DNA from: Roseateles amylovorans
GTDB lineage: Bacteria; Pseudomonadota; Gammaproteobacteria; Burkholderiales; Burkholderiaceae_C
Assembly (NCBI RefSeq): GCF_025398155.2
Contig: NZ_CP104562.2
Span: forward strand, 3,782,001 to 3,846,000
Direction: 5' to 3'
DNA length: 64,000 bases
The stretch's first letter is position 1, and each line of letters opens with the position of its first letter. The notes beneath the pieces are model-generated. The model worked only from the letters and a program-made list of their open reading frames with translations. It ran no database searches and was not told where the DNA came from. Position numbers and translations under genes: made by a program. Shown here piece by piece: positions 40,871 to 53,943 of the stretch.

Positions 40871-41776
40871 TCAGACCGAGGGCGACACCCCGCCCAACTG
40901 CGCGCTGAGCGCTTCTGCCGCCTGACGGACCGTGGCTTCGAAACTCGGTTTCTGACGCGAGGAAGGCACGGTCAGGGTCAGCGCCCCCAGCAATCCATTG
41001 GCATCGAACACCGGCGCGGAGATGCCCATCAATCCGGGGACGCGGTCGCCATCCAGCACCACCACGCGGTCCCGCCGGATCTGTTGATACAGCTTGCCGC
41101 GTGCCCCGGAGAAGGCCATCAGCACCCGCCCGCCGGCACCGCGATCCAAGGGCAGCACATCCCCGGCGCGGATGTGATCGCGCAGCAGCTGGGGGGAATC
41201 CACACGGTACAGGCAGACCCGCTCGTCGCCCCGCCGCACATGGAAGGCCGCGCTTTCGAGGGTGAGGTCCACCAGCGATTGCAGCACCGGCAACACCGCC
41301 GCCTCCAGGGAGAAGGAGGCCGCGAAAATCCCATGCAGCCGCGCGACTTCGTGGCCCAGCGCATAGCTGCCGTCGGGCTGTCGACTCACCCAGCGGGCAT
41401 GCGCCAGCGATGCCAGCAGCCGCAGCGCGGTGCTCTTGTAAAGACCGGTGCGGGCTGACAGCTCCGCCAGGCTCAAGGCGCGGTCGCCTGACCGGAACGC
41501 GGACAGCAGCGAGAGCGCCCGATCCACTGCCGCCACGCCACCCGGCGCGATCGAGGTCTCCGACGCCGAATCGGGGGAAGAATCGGAGGCAGCACCGGGG
41601 GCAGCACCGGGGGCCGAAGCGGGAGCCGATTTGGAGGAAGAAATGCCTTCCGAAGTCGCCGCTTTGGCCTTCGAAGCCGCACCGGCCAAGGTGGCCGCCC
41701 TGGCCGACGTGGCCTTCGCGACCGTTCGCGTGGCCCGTGCGGGTGGCACCGAGGGCTTCATGGCCCGTTTCACCAT
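40871..41776 (-). CDS. IclR-family transcriptional regulator
   Basis: A 301-residue regulator: a 70-residue Ala/Ser/Pro-rich leader, then the winged helix (GGVAAVDRALSLLSAF, LSLAELSARTGLYKSTALRLL) and the IclR effector domain (VDSPQLLRDHIRAGDVLPL, APVFDANGLLGALTLT). ATG 41776 has AAAGGA upstream; ATG 41818 is an alternative. It diverges from the CoA-transferase operon and probably represses it through the palindrome at 41972. The long low-complexity leader is unusual for the family. Confidence 0.88.
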   Translation of the reverse strand: MVKRAMKPSVPPARATRTVAKATSARAATLAGAASKAKAATSEGISSSKSAPASAPGAAPGAASDSSPDSASETSIAPGGVAAVDRALSLLSAFRSGDRALSLAELSARTGLYKSTALRLLASLAHARWVSRQPDGSYALGHEVARLHGIFAASFSLEAAVLPVLQSLVDLTLESAAFHVRRGDERVCLYRVDSPQLLRDHIRAGDVLPLDRGAGGRVLMAFSGARGKLYQQIRRDRVVVLDGDRVPGLMGISAPVFDANGLLGALTLTVPSSRQKPSFEATVRQAAEALSAQLGGVSPSV

Positions 41777-41931
41777 CACGACATCCTTTGGGAATTCCCG
41801 CCTCATGCCGCGCGGCATCCCTCACCGTGAGGATGCATCGTGCCCGAGTGATGCGCCGAATCCGCTCCGGCCGCCCATACTCCCTCTGACTCAGGGACAA
41901 CCCTAGGCACCCAAGGCGAACGCCCTCCGGT

Positions 41932-41961
41932 TTGACAGGACCGGTCGGCGGCACGAATAAT
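41932..41961 (+). promoter_or_regulatory. Promoter of the CoA-transferase operon
   Basis: Consensus -35 TTGACA (41932-41937), 18-base spacer, -10 AATAAT (41956-41961). Predicted start near 41968, leaving a leader of about 170 bases before ATG 42139. Confidence 0.7.
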
Positions 41962-41971
41962 TGGCGAACAA

Positions 41972-41988
41972 ATAGAACGCCATTCTAT
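41972..41988 (+). promoter_or_regulatory. IclR operator candidate
   Basis: Palindrome ATAGAA-cgcca-TTCTAT, perfect six-base arms, starting about four bases after the predicted transcription start; a further half-site-like GGCAGAACG follows at 41991. The form fits IclR-type operators and the position fits repression. Confidence 0.65.
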
Positions 41989-42138
41989 CTGGCAGAACGT
42001 TTCCCGCCCTCCTCAGCCTTGGGGACAGAACGACAGAAATCCCGGGACAAACGCGCGTCAGGCCAGAACAGCCCTCCAGTCACGACCTGGCCTCGCCCCT
42101 CGCACCGCCAGATCCAGTGCACGATCGATCGGGATCCC

Positions 42139-43347
42139 ATGATTCGCCCTCCCCTGCAAGGTTTCCGCGTGCTGGACTTGACCAATGTGTTGGCCGGTCC
42201 GTTCTGTGGCCATCAGCTCGCGCACCTGGGCGCCGACGTCATCAAGGTGGAGTCTCGTGAGGGCGGCGACCTGGCGCGCCAACTGGGCGCCGATCCGGAC
42301 CTCAATGCCAAGCTGATGGGCGTTTCTTTCCTGGCCCAGAACGCCGGCAAGCGATCGATCACCCTCGACCTCAAACAGCCGCGCGGCCGGGAGGTCTTTC
42401 TCGCGCTCGTGCGCACCGCCGACGTGCTGATCGAAAACTTCCGTCCTGGCGTGATGGACCGCCTGGGCCTGGGCCATGAGGCCCTCAAGGCGCACCGGCC
42501 CGGGCTGGTCTATTGCGCCATTTCCGGCTTCGGCCAGACCGGCCCGTTGCGGGACCTGCCCGCCTACGACCAGATCATCCAGGGCATGTCCGGCGTGATG
42601 AGCATCACCGGCGATGCGGCGTCCGCGCCGCTGCGGGTGGGCTATCCGATGGCCGACACCGTCGGCGGGCTGACGGCGGCCTTCGCCGTCGCCGCCGCGC
42701 TGGCCGATCCGCAGCGTGAGCAGCACGGCGGGCGCTTCATCGATGTGTCGATGCTGGATGCGGTGATGGCCACGATGGGATGGGCGGTCTCGAACCACCT
42801 GATCGCGGATCGCCCGCCGACGCCGATGGGCAACGACAACGTCACCGCCAGCCCCTCCGGCACCTTTCGCACCGGCGACGGCCTGCTCAACATCGCCGCC
42901 AACAAGCAGGCGCAGTTCGAGGCGCTGTGCCGGGTGCTGGGCCATGAGGAATGGTGTGAGGATGTCCGCTTCAGTGAGCGGCAGGCGCGGCTGCGGCATC
43001 GGCGCGAGCTGAGCGACCTGATCGAACAGGTGCTGTCGCAGCACAGCGCCGACCACTGGTGGCCGCGGCTCACCGCCGCCGGCATACCGGCCGGTCCGGT
43101 GGTCAGCGTGCCGCAGGCGCTGGCCCATCCGCAGGTGGCGGCGCGCGGTCTGGTGGCCCCCTTCGCGCAGGTGCCGGGCGTGGGTCGCGACATCCGGGTG
43201 CTGCGACCCGGCTTCCAGTTGGACGGCGAACCGCCCAGCGTCCCCACCCCGCCGCCGCAGCTCGGCGAACACACCCGCGAACTGCTGGCCGAACTGGGCC
43301 TGAGCGAGGCGGAGATCGATCGACTCCATCAGGACCATGTGACATGA
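42139..43347 (+). CDS. CaiB/BaiF family CoA-transferase
   Basis: A 402-residue class III CoA-transferase: GFRVLDLTNVLAGPFCGHQL, LGADVIKVE, NAGKRSITLDLK, VLIENFRPGVMDRLG, YCAISGFGQTGP and DQIIQGMSG. The catalytic Asp is expected in YDQIIQG. It moves CoA between carboxylic acids. Stop overlaps the start of the citryl-CoA-lyase-like gene, so the two probably activate an acid as CoA ester and then cleave it. Confidence 0.9.
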   Translation: MIRPPLQGFRVLDLTNVLAGPFCGHQLAHLGADVIKVESREGGDLARQLGADPDLNAKLMGVSFLAQNAGKRSITLDLKQPRGREVFLALVRTADVLIENFRPGVMDRLGLGHEALKAHRPGLVYCAISGFGQTGPLRDLPAYDQIIQGMSGVMSITGDAASAPLRVGYPMADTVGGLTAAFAVAAALADPQREQHGGRFIDVSMLDAVMATMGWAVSNHLIADRPPTPMGNDNVTASPSGTFRTGDGLLNIAANKQAQFEALCRVLGHEEWCEDVRFSERQARLRHRRELSDLIEQVLSQHSADHWWPRLTAAGIPAGPVVSVPQALAHPQVAARGLVAPFAQVPGVGRDIRVLRPGFQLDGEPPSVPTPPPQLGEHTRELLAELGLSEAEIDRLHQDHVT

Positions 43348-44261
43348 GCGCCCCCCATACTCCCGCGTCGACTGCCGGGGTGACCGACCCAACACCCCCG
43401 CAGAGCCCGCAGAGCCCGCAGAGCCCGCATGATGCCTCGGCGGCGGCGCAGGATCCCCGCGTCAGCCAATGGTGGTCGACCCGCATCATCGACATGAAGC
43501 CCGGAGAGATCCGCTACAGCGGCTATCCCATCGAGCAGTTGATCGGCCAGGTGGGCTTTGCGCACATGGTGTGGCTGCTCACCCGGGGCGAGCTGCCGCA
43601 GGCCCCGCAGGCGGCCTTGCTGGAGGCCGCGTTGATGGCCGCGGTGGACCACGGCCCGCAGGCGCCCAGCATCGCGATCGCGCGGATGGCGGCGACCTGC
43701 GGCGTCGGCCTGAACAATGCGATGGCGTCCGGCCTGAATGTGCTGGGGGATGTGCATGGCGGGGCCGGCGAACAGGCAGTGGCCCTGTTCAACGACATCG
43801 CCCGCCAGGAGGACGGCGGTGTGGCACCGGAGATCGCCCTGCGCCAGGGGCTGGACGATGCGAAAGCCTTGTACGGTCCCTACATCGCAGGCTACGGCCA
43901 CCGTTTCCATCCGATTGATCCGCGCGCGCCACGGCTGCTGGCGCTGGTGGACCAGGCGGCCAAGGACGGCATCGTCAGCGGCCGATTCGCCGGGATCGCC
44001 CGGGCGGTGGAAGACGAACTGGCCTATCGCAAGAACGGCCGACGCATTCCGCTGAACATCGACGGTGCCACCGCCGTCATCTATGCGGAACTGGGTTTCC
44101 CTGCGCCCCTGGCCCGCGGCCTGTTCTGCCTGTCACGGTCGGTGGGATTGCTGGCCCATGCCTGGGAGCAGATGCAGCAAGGCGGCCGCAACAAGGGGCC
44201 GATCCCGCGCGATTACCTCTGGAACTACACCGGTCCGGCGCCGCGCACACCGGCGCTTTGA
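43344..44261 (+). CDS. Citrate-synthase-fold citryl-CoA lyase-like enzyme
   Basis: A 305-residue protein, shorter than citrate synthase (about 430) and matching the CCL-type lyase domain. Conserved pieces: RIIDMKPGEIRYSGYPIEQLIG, NVLGDVHGGAGEQAV (active-site His), IAGYGHRFHPIDPRAPRL (second His and Asp) and NIDGATAVIYAELGF. It would split or form a C-C bond at a citryl- or citramalyl-like CoA ester supplied by the preceding transferase. The N-terminal 38 residues include a QSP repeat and are dispensable-looking. Confidence 0.82.
   Translation: MSAPHTPASTAGVTDPTPPQSPQSPQSPHDASAAAQDPRVSQWWSTRIIDMKPGEIRYSGYPIEQLIGQVGFAHMVWLLTRGELPQAPQAALLEAALMAAVDHGPQAPSIAIARMAATCGVGLNNAMASGLNVLGDVHGGAGEQAVALFNDIARQEDGGVAPEIALRQGLDDAKALYGPYIAGYGHRFHPIDPRAPRLLALVDQAAKDGIVSGRFAGIARAVEDELAYRKNGRRIPLNIDGATAVIYAELGFPAPLARGLFCLSRSVGLLAHAWEQMQQGGRNKGPIPRDYLWNYTGPAPRTPAL
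43401..43427 (+). repeat. 9-bp in-frame repeat
   Basis: Three perfect copies of cagagcccg in the N-terminal leader of the citryl-CoA-lyase-like gene (QSP repeats). Confidence 0.85.
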
Positions 44262-44335
44262 ACGACTGACGCGGAAGGCGGCCGCTGCGTCATGTCGAAG
44301 GGGCGGACGGCCGTCCTCCGGGTGGCACGGCGGAC

Positions 44336-44419
44336 GGCGTTGTGACTGGCGTTGTGACCGGCGTTGTGACCGGCGCTGTGACCGGCGTTTTGGTCAGCGT
44401 TTCGACCGGCGTTCAGACC
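44336..44419 (+). repeat. 12-bp tandem array at the end of the HTH gene
   Basis: Seven 12-base units of ggcgttgtgacc type; units 2 and 3 identical, later ones degenerate. The array begins 75 bases after the lyase stop and the last unit overlaps the stop codon (44413-44415) of the opposite-strand HTH gene. Confidence 0.9.
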
Positions 44420-44688
44420 GTCGGCGTATCCGGGGCCGAGGGCAGCACCGGGGTAATTCCGTAGAGCGCCAGCAGTCCGAACACATGGCCGATGGCCACG
44501 CCTGGCTCGCCGGTTTCGATCCGGGCAATGGTCTGGACATGCACGCCCAGTCGCTCGCCGGCCGCCGATTGGCTCTGCCCTGCGGCGGTTCGCGCCGAAC
44601 GGGCGGCCGCGCCGAGGTCCTTGATCGCTTGAAGCGCCCTGTCGTCGATCTCCACCGAGATCCGTTTGCCTTGTGCCATGGGGGACAT
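44413..44688 (-). CDS. Small helix-turn-helix (XRE-like) protein
   Basis: A 91-residue protein: an N-terminal strand KRISVEIDDRALQAIKDLG (an unusual addition to a DNA-binding helix bundle), then an HTH with RSARTAAGQSQSAAGERLGV and QTIARIETGEPGVAIGHVFG. Similar small XRE proteins are antitoxin-like regulators, but no toxin gene is adjacent. ATG 44688 or 44679 may be used. Confidence 0.7.
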   Translation of the reverse strand: MSPMAQGKRISVEIDDRALQAIKDLGAAARSARTAAGQSQSAAGERLGVHVQTIARIETGEPGVAIGHVFGLLALYGITPVLPSAPDTPTV

Positions 44689-44756
44689 TCTCGCCGCGAA
44701 AAACGACACGGCGCCGGGAATGGCTGGGCACGACAGGCTGAACCGGACGTCCGGAT

Positions 44757-47822
<3,066 letters not shown>

Positions 47823-48112
47823 CGTCTCGCTCCTCTTGTCGTCGCCCGGTGCCGATCGCGCGCCTGCACGCGTCGGCGCCGATTTCGGGCGGTGGGCTGC
47901 GGGCGGATCCGCCGTTGCGAACCGGTCCCGCCACACCATCGCTTGAATTCGGGCGTTCTTCTCATTCAGAATGCCCTTGCCACGTCACCTTCCACGCGCA
48001 GGGCATTCCGAACCGTTAGATTCCGACCGTATCGGAACTGCAAGCACATGGACAGCCCACGGGTGATCAAGGCGATCATCAACGTGAAGGAATTCCAGCC
48101 TCCCCTGCCCCC
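47823..48112. promoter_or_regulatory. Divergent region with a palindrome
   Basis: 290 bases between the hybrid kinase and the PAS gene. A perfect palindrome TTCCGA-ccgta-TCGGAA lies at 48021-48037, suited to a dimeric regulator of one or both genes. No ORF supported. Confidence 0.45.
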
Positions 48113-48736
48113 ATGACGAGCGAGACACTCCCCACGCAGCGACACCCGGTTGACCTGCGCCTGCACGCGGCCATCGAAGCGGGCCAGCTCGGGATCTGGG
48201 ATCTCCGGCATGAGCTCGAGACGGTTCACTACTCGCCGCAGTGGAAGCTGCGATTCGGCTTCCCCGAACCGGACAGTGCCGACAGCACCCATTTCTGGCA
48301 ATGCCGGGTGCATCCGGATGACCTCACCGCCATGGTGGAGGCCATGCGGGCCCATGCGAACGACCGGCATCCGCATTACGAGGCCCGGTTCCGGCTGCGC
48401 AGCAACGGGTCGGGCTATCGCCTCGTTCACTCCCGGGGCCGCATCGTCGAGCGCGACGCGCAAGGCCGGGCACAGCGGGCCGTCGGCGTCATGATCGACC
48501 TGACAGACCGTCCGGCCACCCCGCGCGAAGGCCTGTCCCATGGACCGCGAGGCGCCATGGCCGGCCTGCCGATCACGCTGCCGTTCCACCTGCTGCTCAA
48601 GCTCCCCCGTGCAGGTGACGCGCTGGCGGCGGGGCACGACGCCGACCTCCACACCGAACGGCATCGGCTGCTCGCGCAGGTGGACGACCTGCTGCATGAA
48701 GCGATGCAGCAGCTGGACGAGATGCGGAACGCCTGA
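48113..48736 (+). CDS. PAS-domain protein without output domain
   Basis: A 207-residue soluble protein. Residues about 18-125 are a PAS_3-type fold (IEAGQLGIWDLRHE, FWQCRVHPDDLTAM, EARFRLRSNGSGYRLVHSRG, GVMIDLTDR). The remaining 80 residues are helical (LLAQVDDLLHEAMQQLDEM) and lack a known output, so it probably acts through protein contact, plausibly with the divergent hybrid kinase. A nine-base repeat array follows the stop. Confidence 0.8.
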   Translation: MTSETLPTQRHPVDLRLHAAIEAGQLGIWDLRHELETVHYSPQWKLRFGFPEPDSADSTHFWQCRVHPDDLTAMVEAMRAHANDRHPHYEARFRLRSNGSGYRLVHSRGRIVERDAQGRAQRAVGVMIDLTDRPATPREGLSHGPRGAMAGLPITLPFHLLLKLPRAGDALAAGHDADLHTERHRLLAQVDDLLHEAMQQLDEMRNA

Positions 48737-48760
48737 GACGTCCGAGGCGCCTGGAACCGC

Positions 48761-48814
48761 ACAGACGCCAGAGACGCCACAGACGCCACAGACGTCAGAG
48801 AAGCCTGAAACGCC
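48761..48814 (+). repeat. 9-bp tandem array after the PAS gene
   Basis: Six nine-base units of acagacgcc type, 24 bases downstream of the PAS gene stop; ends near the downstream convergent gene. Confidence 0.85.
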
Positions 48815-48885
48815 GGACGCCGTCGACGCGCTCAAGGCGCCTGGACGATCACGACACCCATGAAGACCACGAAGACCGCGCCCCG

Positions 48886-49404
48886 TCAGGCCGTCACCCC
48901 ATACCGCTTGGCCGCTGCGGCCAGGTGGGACCGCACCACCACCACATGCCCCGGCAGGATCAGGCCGAGGTAGACCTTGCCCAGCGCGTTGTGGCAGTGC
49001 ACCACGGTCGTGGCGACCGCCTCCCGGCCGCCGCCGTCGATCGGCCGCACCAGGATGGAGAGCTTGAAGTCCAGGTGCCGGTCCTGCTCGCCGAACACCA
49101 CTTCGTCCGGCGTGCTCGACAACACCCGAAAGATGTCCACATGCGCGACACCGCTGCGCGCGAGGTGATCGCGCATGGCGGCAGTGGTCTTCAGCCCGAA
49201 GGGTCGGACCAGTGCGTCGCGGAGGCCCAGCAGCACTCGAAACCAGCGCGGCGGATCGGACAAGGCGGCGCGGGCCAGCGTCATCGCATCGGAGGGTGCG
49301 TGATCGGCCAGGGTGATCGCGAAGGCATCGGCCAGATGCGCGCTGGCCACGCTGGCCGCGAGCTGGCTCTGGGGCGGGGGAGAAACACGGCGGCTGATGG
49401 GCAT
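48886..49404 (-). CDS. DUF2867 family protein
   Basis: A 172-residue protein with the DUF2867 core: HLADAFAITLADHA, ALSDPPRWFRVLLGLRDALVRPFGLKT and VVVHCHNALGKVYL. The family is uncharacterised, sometimes fused to NAD-binding domains of the SDR type. ATG 49404 gives the family length; the region upstream is repetitive. Confidence 0.75.
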   Translation of the reverse strand: MPISRRVSPPPQSQLAASVASAHLADAFAITLADHAPSDAMTLARAALSDPPRWFRVLLGLRDALVRPFGLKTTAAMRDHLARSGVAHVDIFRVLSSTPDEVVFGEQDRHLDFKLSILVRPIDGGGREAVATTVVHCHNALGKVYLGLILPGHVVVVRSHLAAAAKRYGVTA

Positions 49405-49474
49405 GCGAGAACGGACCGGTGAGTCGAACCGGCGGATGTTCTCACGCGCGGATCCACGCCATGCAGCGTCACGG

Positions 49475-49516
49475 CCAAGACCAAGACGAAGACCAAGACC
49501 AAGCCAAAGCCAAACC
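49475..49516 (+). repeat. 6-bp tandem repeat
   Basis: Seven units close to ccaaga/ccaaac between the DUF2867 gene and the M28 peptidase gene. Confidence 0.8.
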
Positions 49517-49540
49517 ACACCCAGCCACGAACAACAACGA

Positions 49541-49570
49541 GCCGACCCCGCACCGCGGTGCGAGGTCGGC
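49541..49570 (-). terminator. Hairpin downstream of the M28 peptidase gene
   Basis: Inverted repeat of 15-base arms, gccgaccccgcaccg and cggtgcgaggtcggc, one mismatch and no loop other than the centre. In the minus direction it is followed by a T-rich stretch (TCGTTGTTGTTCG). Confidence 0.6.
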
Positions 49571-49677
49571 TTCGCGCTGGGCGTCAAGGGCCAAAGGCGA
49601 CAAGGGCGACGGGCACGCCGCCACGGCGGCGCGTGCCCATCGTCACTCGTCGCTGGTCATCGGCCGCTTGTCACAGG

Positions 49678-51264
49678 TCACTGCGGCTTGTAGACGACCT
49701 TCAGCTGATAGTTGCCGGCCGCATAACCGGACAGCAGCACATACACGTCGCCCGCCGTGGTCATGCTGACGGTGCAGGCCTCGGTCGAGCTCGAACCGTC
49801 CGACTTGCAGGTGTAGGTGGTCGTCGTGGGCACCGCGCTCCTGCGGGCATAGAGGTCGATGTCGCCGGTGCCGGTGGTGCTCGCCGTGAGGCTGCCGCCC
49901 GCAGCAACCTTGAACGGACCGAAGCTGCGCGTCTGATTGCGCGTCAGGCTGCCGCTGAAGTTTTCGGTGCGGTCCGCGGGCGCGGTGCCCGGTCCGTCAC
50001 TGCCCAGCTCCACCGCATAGGCGGCCGCCAGACGGGCGAACTTGAGCGAATGATCCGCCTGGCTGCCCATGTTGGCGTAGGTGTCGTTGGCCGTGTGGAT
50101 GTAGGGGTTGTCCGCACTGAAGCTCGCCTCGAACGGCAGGCTGGCGTAATAGCCTTGTGCATTCCAGGAGGCATGGTCGGAGCAGCCGTAGCCGCAGCGA
50201 TCGGAGCCAATCTTCAACGTGGGCAGGTAGGTCTGGATCAGGCTGGTCAGGAACTGGTTCTGCAGGCTGTCGGTGTAGTCGGTGAAGATGTAGATGTCGT
50301 TGGCCGCGCCCTTGTAGTTGGTCATGTCCAGCTGCATCACGCCCACCACATTGGTGTTGGCCGCGGCATAGCTGGCCGCGATCTCCTGCGAGCCGCGCAG
50401 GCCGACCTCCTCGGCCGCATACGCCATCAGCTTGATGGTGCGCCGTGGCTTGTAGTTGGCCGACACCAGCGCCCGCAGCACTTCGGTCAGGCTGGCCACG
50501 CCGGAGGCATCATCGTCCGCACCCGGCGCGCGCATGGTTTCGGCCGAGCCGCCGGACTGGTTGATCGAATCCAGGTGGGCCCCCAGCACGATCACTTCGC
50601 TGCCGTTGTCGGTGCCCTTGATGGTGGCGATCACCGACTTCTGCGCCCATCCCGCATGGGTGAACTGCTCGACGGTGATGTCGCTGCGTCCGCCCGCCAG
50701 GGTGAGCCAGCGCTGGCGCAGCCAGTTCGATGCATTCACGCCGCTGCTGCTGGTGTAGTAGCGGTTGGTGTAGCCCGACAGATCGACGATGGTCTGGCCG
50801 ATGTTGCTGGCCTGCATCTGCGACAGGATGGGTGTGACCACCGCCTGCTGGTCGATCACATAGCTCGGACGCGTCACCGCCACCGCCGCGGCCGCCACCG
50901 ACCGGGCCGAGGCCGGCAGGCTGTGGCGGGTCAGCGAGGCGCGGCCGGCGGCTTCGGTCGAGTGGTACATGTAGCCGCCGCAGCGGCGCAATTCCTCATG
51001 GATGGAATGGCTGAGCGAAGCCAGCACCTCTTCATCCACCTGCACCAGATGGATGCCCTCGGGGGCCACTGCGGTGGACAGGCTTTGGTCCTCGCTCGGG
51101 GCGGACAGGACGCTGGCCACCGAGCGGACGGCGGGACGGTGCTTGAGCAACTTGGCATAGGCGGCATCGCCCAGGCTGATCCAGACCTTCTCGCCGGCAA
51201 AGGCGGCGGGTGTGAGCGCGCTCAGGCTCAGGCACAACGTGGTCAAGGCAAAGAATTGACGCAT
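49678..51264 (-). CDS. Secreted M28 leucyl-aminopeptidase with C-terminal PPC domain
   Basis: A 528-residue preproprotein. Signal peptide ALTTLCLSLSALTPAAFA, a propeptide of about 120 residues, then the M28E aminopeptidase with metal ligands in VLGAHLDS, GADDDASGVAS, YAAEEVGLRGS, QLDMTNY and CSDHASW (the catalytic Glu is in AEE); a disulfide-type CGYGC loop as in Vibrio proteolyticus aminopeptidase. The C-terminal 100 residues (NFSGSLTRNQTRSFGPF, GDIDLYARR, GDVYVLLSGY) form a PPC domain, usually removed on maturation. Lies downstream of the M4 protease on the same strand; both degrade extracellular protein. Confidence 0.92.
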   Translation of the reverse strand: MRQFFALTTLCLSLSALTPAAFAGEKVWISLGDAAYAKLLKHRPAVRSVASVLSAPSEDQSLSTAVAPEGIHLVQVDEEVLASLSHSIHEELRRCGGYMYHSTEAAGRASLTRHSLPASARSVAAAAVAVTRPSYVIDQQAVVTPILSQMQASNIGQTIVDLSGYTNRYYTSSSGVNASNWLRQRWLTLAGGRSDITVEQFTHAGWAQKSVIATIKGTDNGSEVIVLGAHLDSINQSGGSAETMRAPGADDDASGVASLTEVLRALVSANYKPRRTIKLMAYAAEEVGLRGSQEIAASYAAANTNVVGVMQLDMTNYKGAANDIYIFTDYTDSLQNQFLTSLIQTYLPTLKIGSDRCGYGCSDHASWNAQGYYASLPFEASFSADNPYIHTANDTYANMGSQADHSLKFARLAAAYAVELGSDGPGTAPADRTENFSGSLTRNQTRSFGPFKVAAGGSLTASTTGTGDIDLYARRSAVPTTTTYTCKSDGSSSTEACTVSMTTAGDVYVLLSGYAAGNYQLKVVYKPQ

Positions 51265-51292
51265 GAGAGTGGTCTCCGGAAATAGGCGAAGC

Positions 51293-51322
51293 CCGGCGCG
51301 CCGCGATCAAGCGGCGCGCCGG
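51293..51322 (-). terminator. Hairpin between the two secreted peptidase genes
   Basis: Perfect 12-base-pair stem ccggcgcgccgc / gcggcgcgccgg with loop gatcaa, 20 bases after the M4 protease stop (minus strand). Confidence 0.75.
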
Positions 51323-51341
51323 GGTGGCGGTCAGACGGGGA

Positions 51342-53159
<1,818 letters not shown>

Positions 53160-53943
53160 GAGGTCTCTTTCATTCGTGATAGATCGGTGATCTCCCGAAG
53201 AATTGACCAGGCCCCGCTCGTGTGGAGACAAGACCGGCCACCCTACTTGCCGTCCGGGTGGGGGCGGGCTGTAGATGTGTGCGGCTAAGGCAGACGCCGC
53301 CTTTTTATATCCACGGATACCCGTCGTCGGCGCGGAGGGCCGGGCTGGCGGTGGGTCATCTACCCGAGGATTGGCGCGAATGTAGGCCGAGAGAACCGCA
53401 GGTCACCCTGTCAGTCCTGACATCCGGGCTAACCCTGAAAATGGTGGAGATGCGCATGCCTATCGCACGGATGGCTGCAATGCCCGCATTGATGCGGGTT
53501 GATGCGCGGCATCGGGCGATGGCCCGATGAACGGTCGGCCCCTGGCGGGCCGCCTGCACCGCCGTGTGCCCTTTTTCTGGGGCATTCTGCGCGCCCGGTG
53601 TGGCGCGGACGCACACACCACGGTGGACCTTAGGAGGCCACACCTCTTATCGACATGGCACCGATCGATGGATCGATGCGTCGATGGATCAGGCGATCAA
53701 TGGGCTGATGGATCAAGCCATGGCCGAATGACCGCCTTGCTTGGGAGTGTCGCGGGCGTTGATGACAAGCTCGTGAGACTGAACACCCGCAAACTGGCAT
53801 CGACGCTGCGGAACAGATGGCCGCGAGGGCGACCGCAACAGCGACCGCAACAGCGACCGCAAACGCGACCGTAAAAGCGACCGGACGGGTGACTGAAAAG
53901 GGGGTCGGTCCTGCGCCCGCGCCCCCTTTCCGCCGCCAGCCTC
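53160..53943. other. Long intergenic stretch
   Basis: 784 bases without a supported gene. On the minus strand a TATAAA at 53305-53310 could be the -10 of the M4 protease promoter. A hairpin cccgcat-tg-atgcggg lies at 53483-53498. Near 53660-53720 there are several atggatcgatg/atggatcaggc repeats, and a 12-bp array follows at 53829. Confidence 0.5.
53829..53888 (+). repeat. 12-bp tandem array after the sugar-binding protein gene
   Basis: Five units: gcgaccgcaaca twice, then gcgaccgcaaac, gcgaccgtaaaa, gcgaccggacgg, ending 55 bases from the stop of the minus-strand gene at 53944. Confidence 0.9.

Noticed and set aside
44336..44419. CRISPR-like array
   Set aside because: Units of 12 bases follow each other directly with no unique spacers, and no cas genes are near.
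49558..51285. 575-codon frame antisense to the M28 peptidase
   Set aside because: The opposite strand carries a peptidase with signal peptide and all metal ligands.
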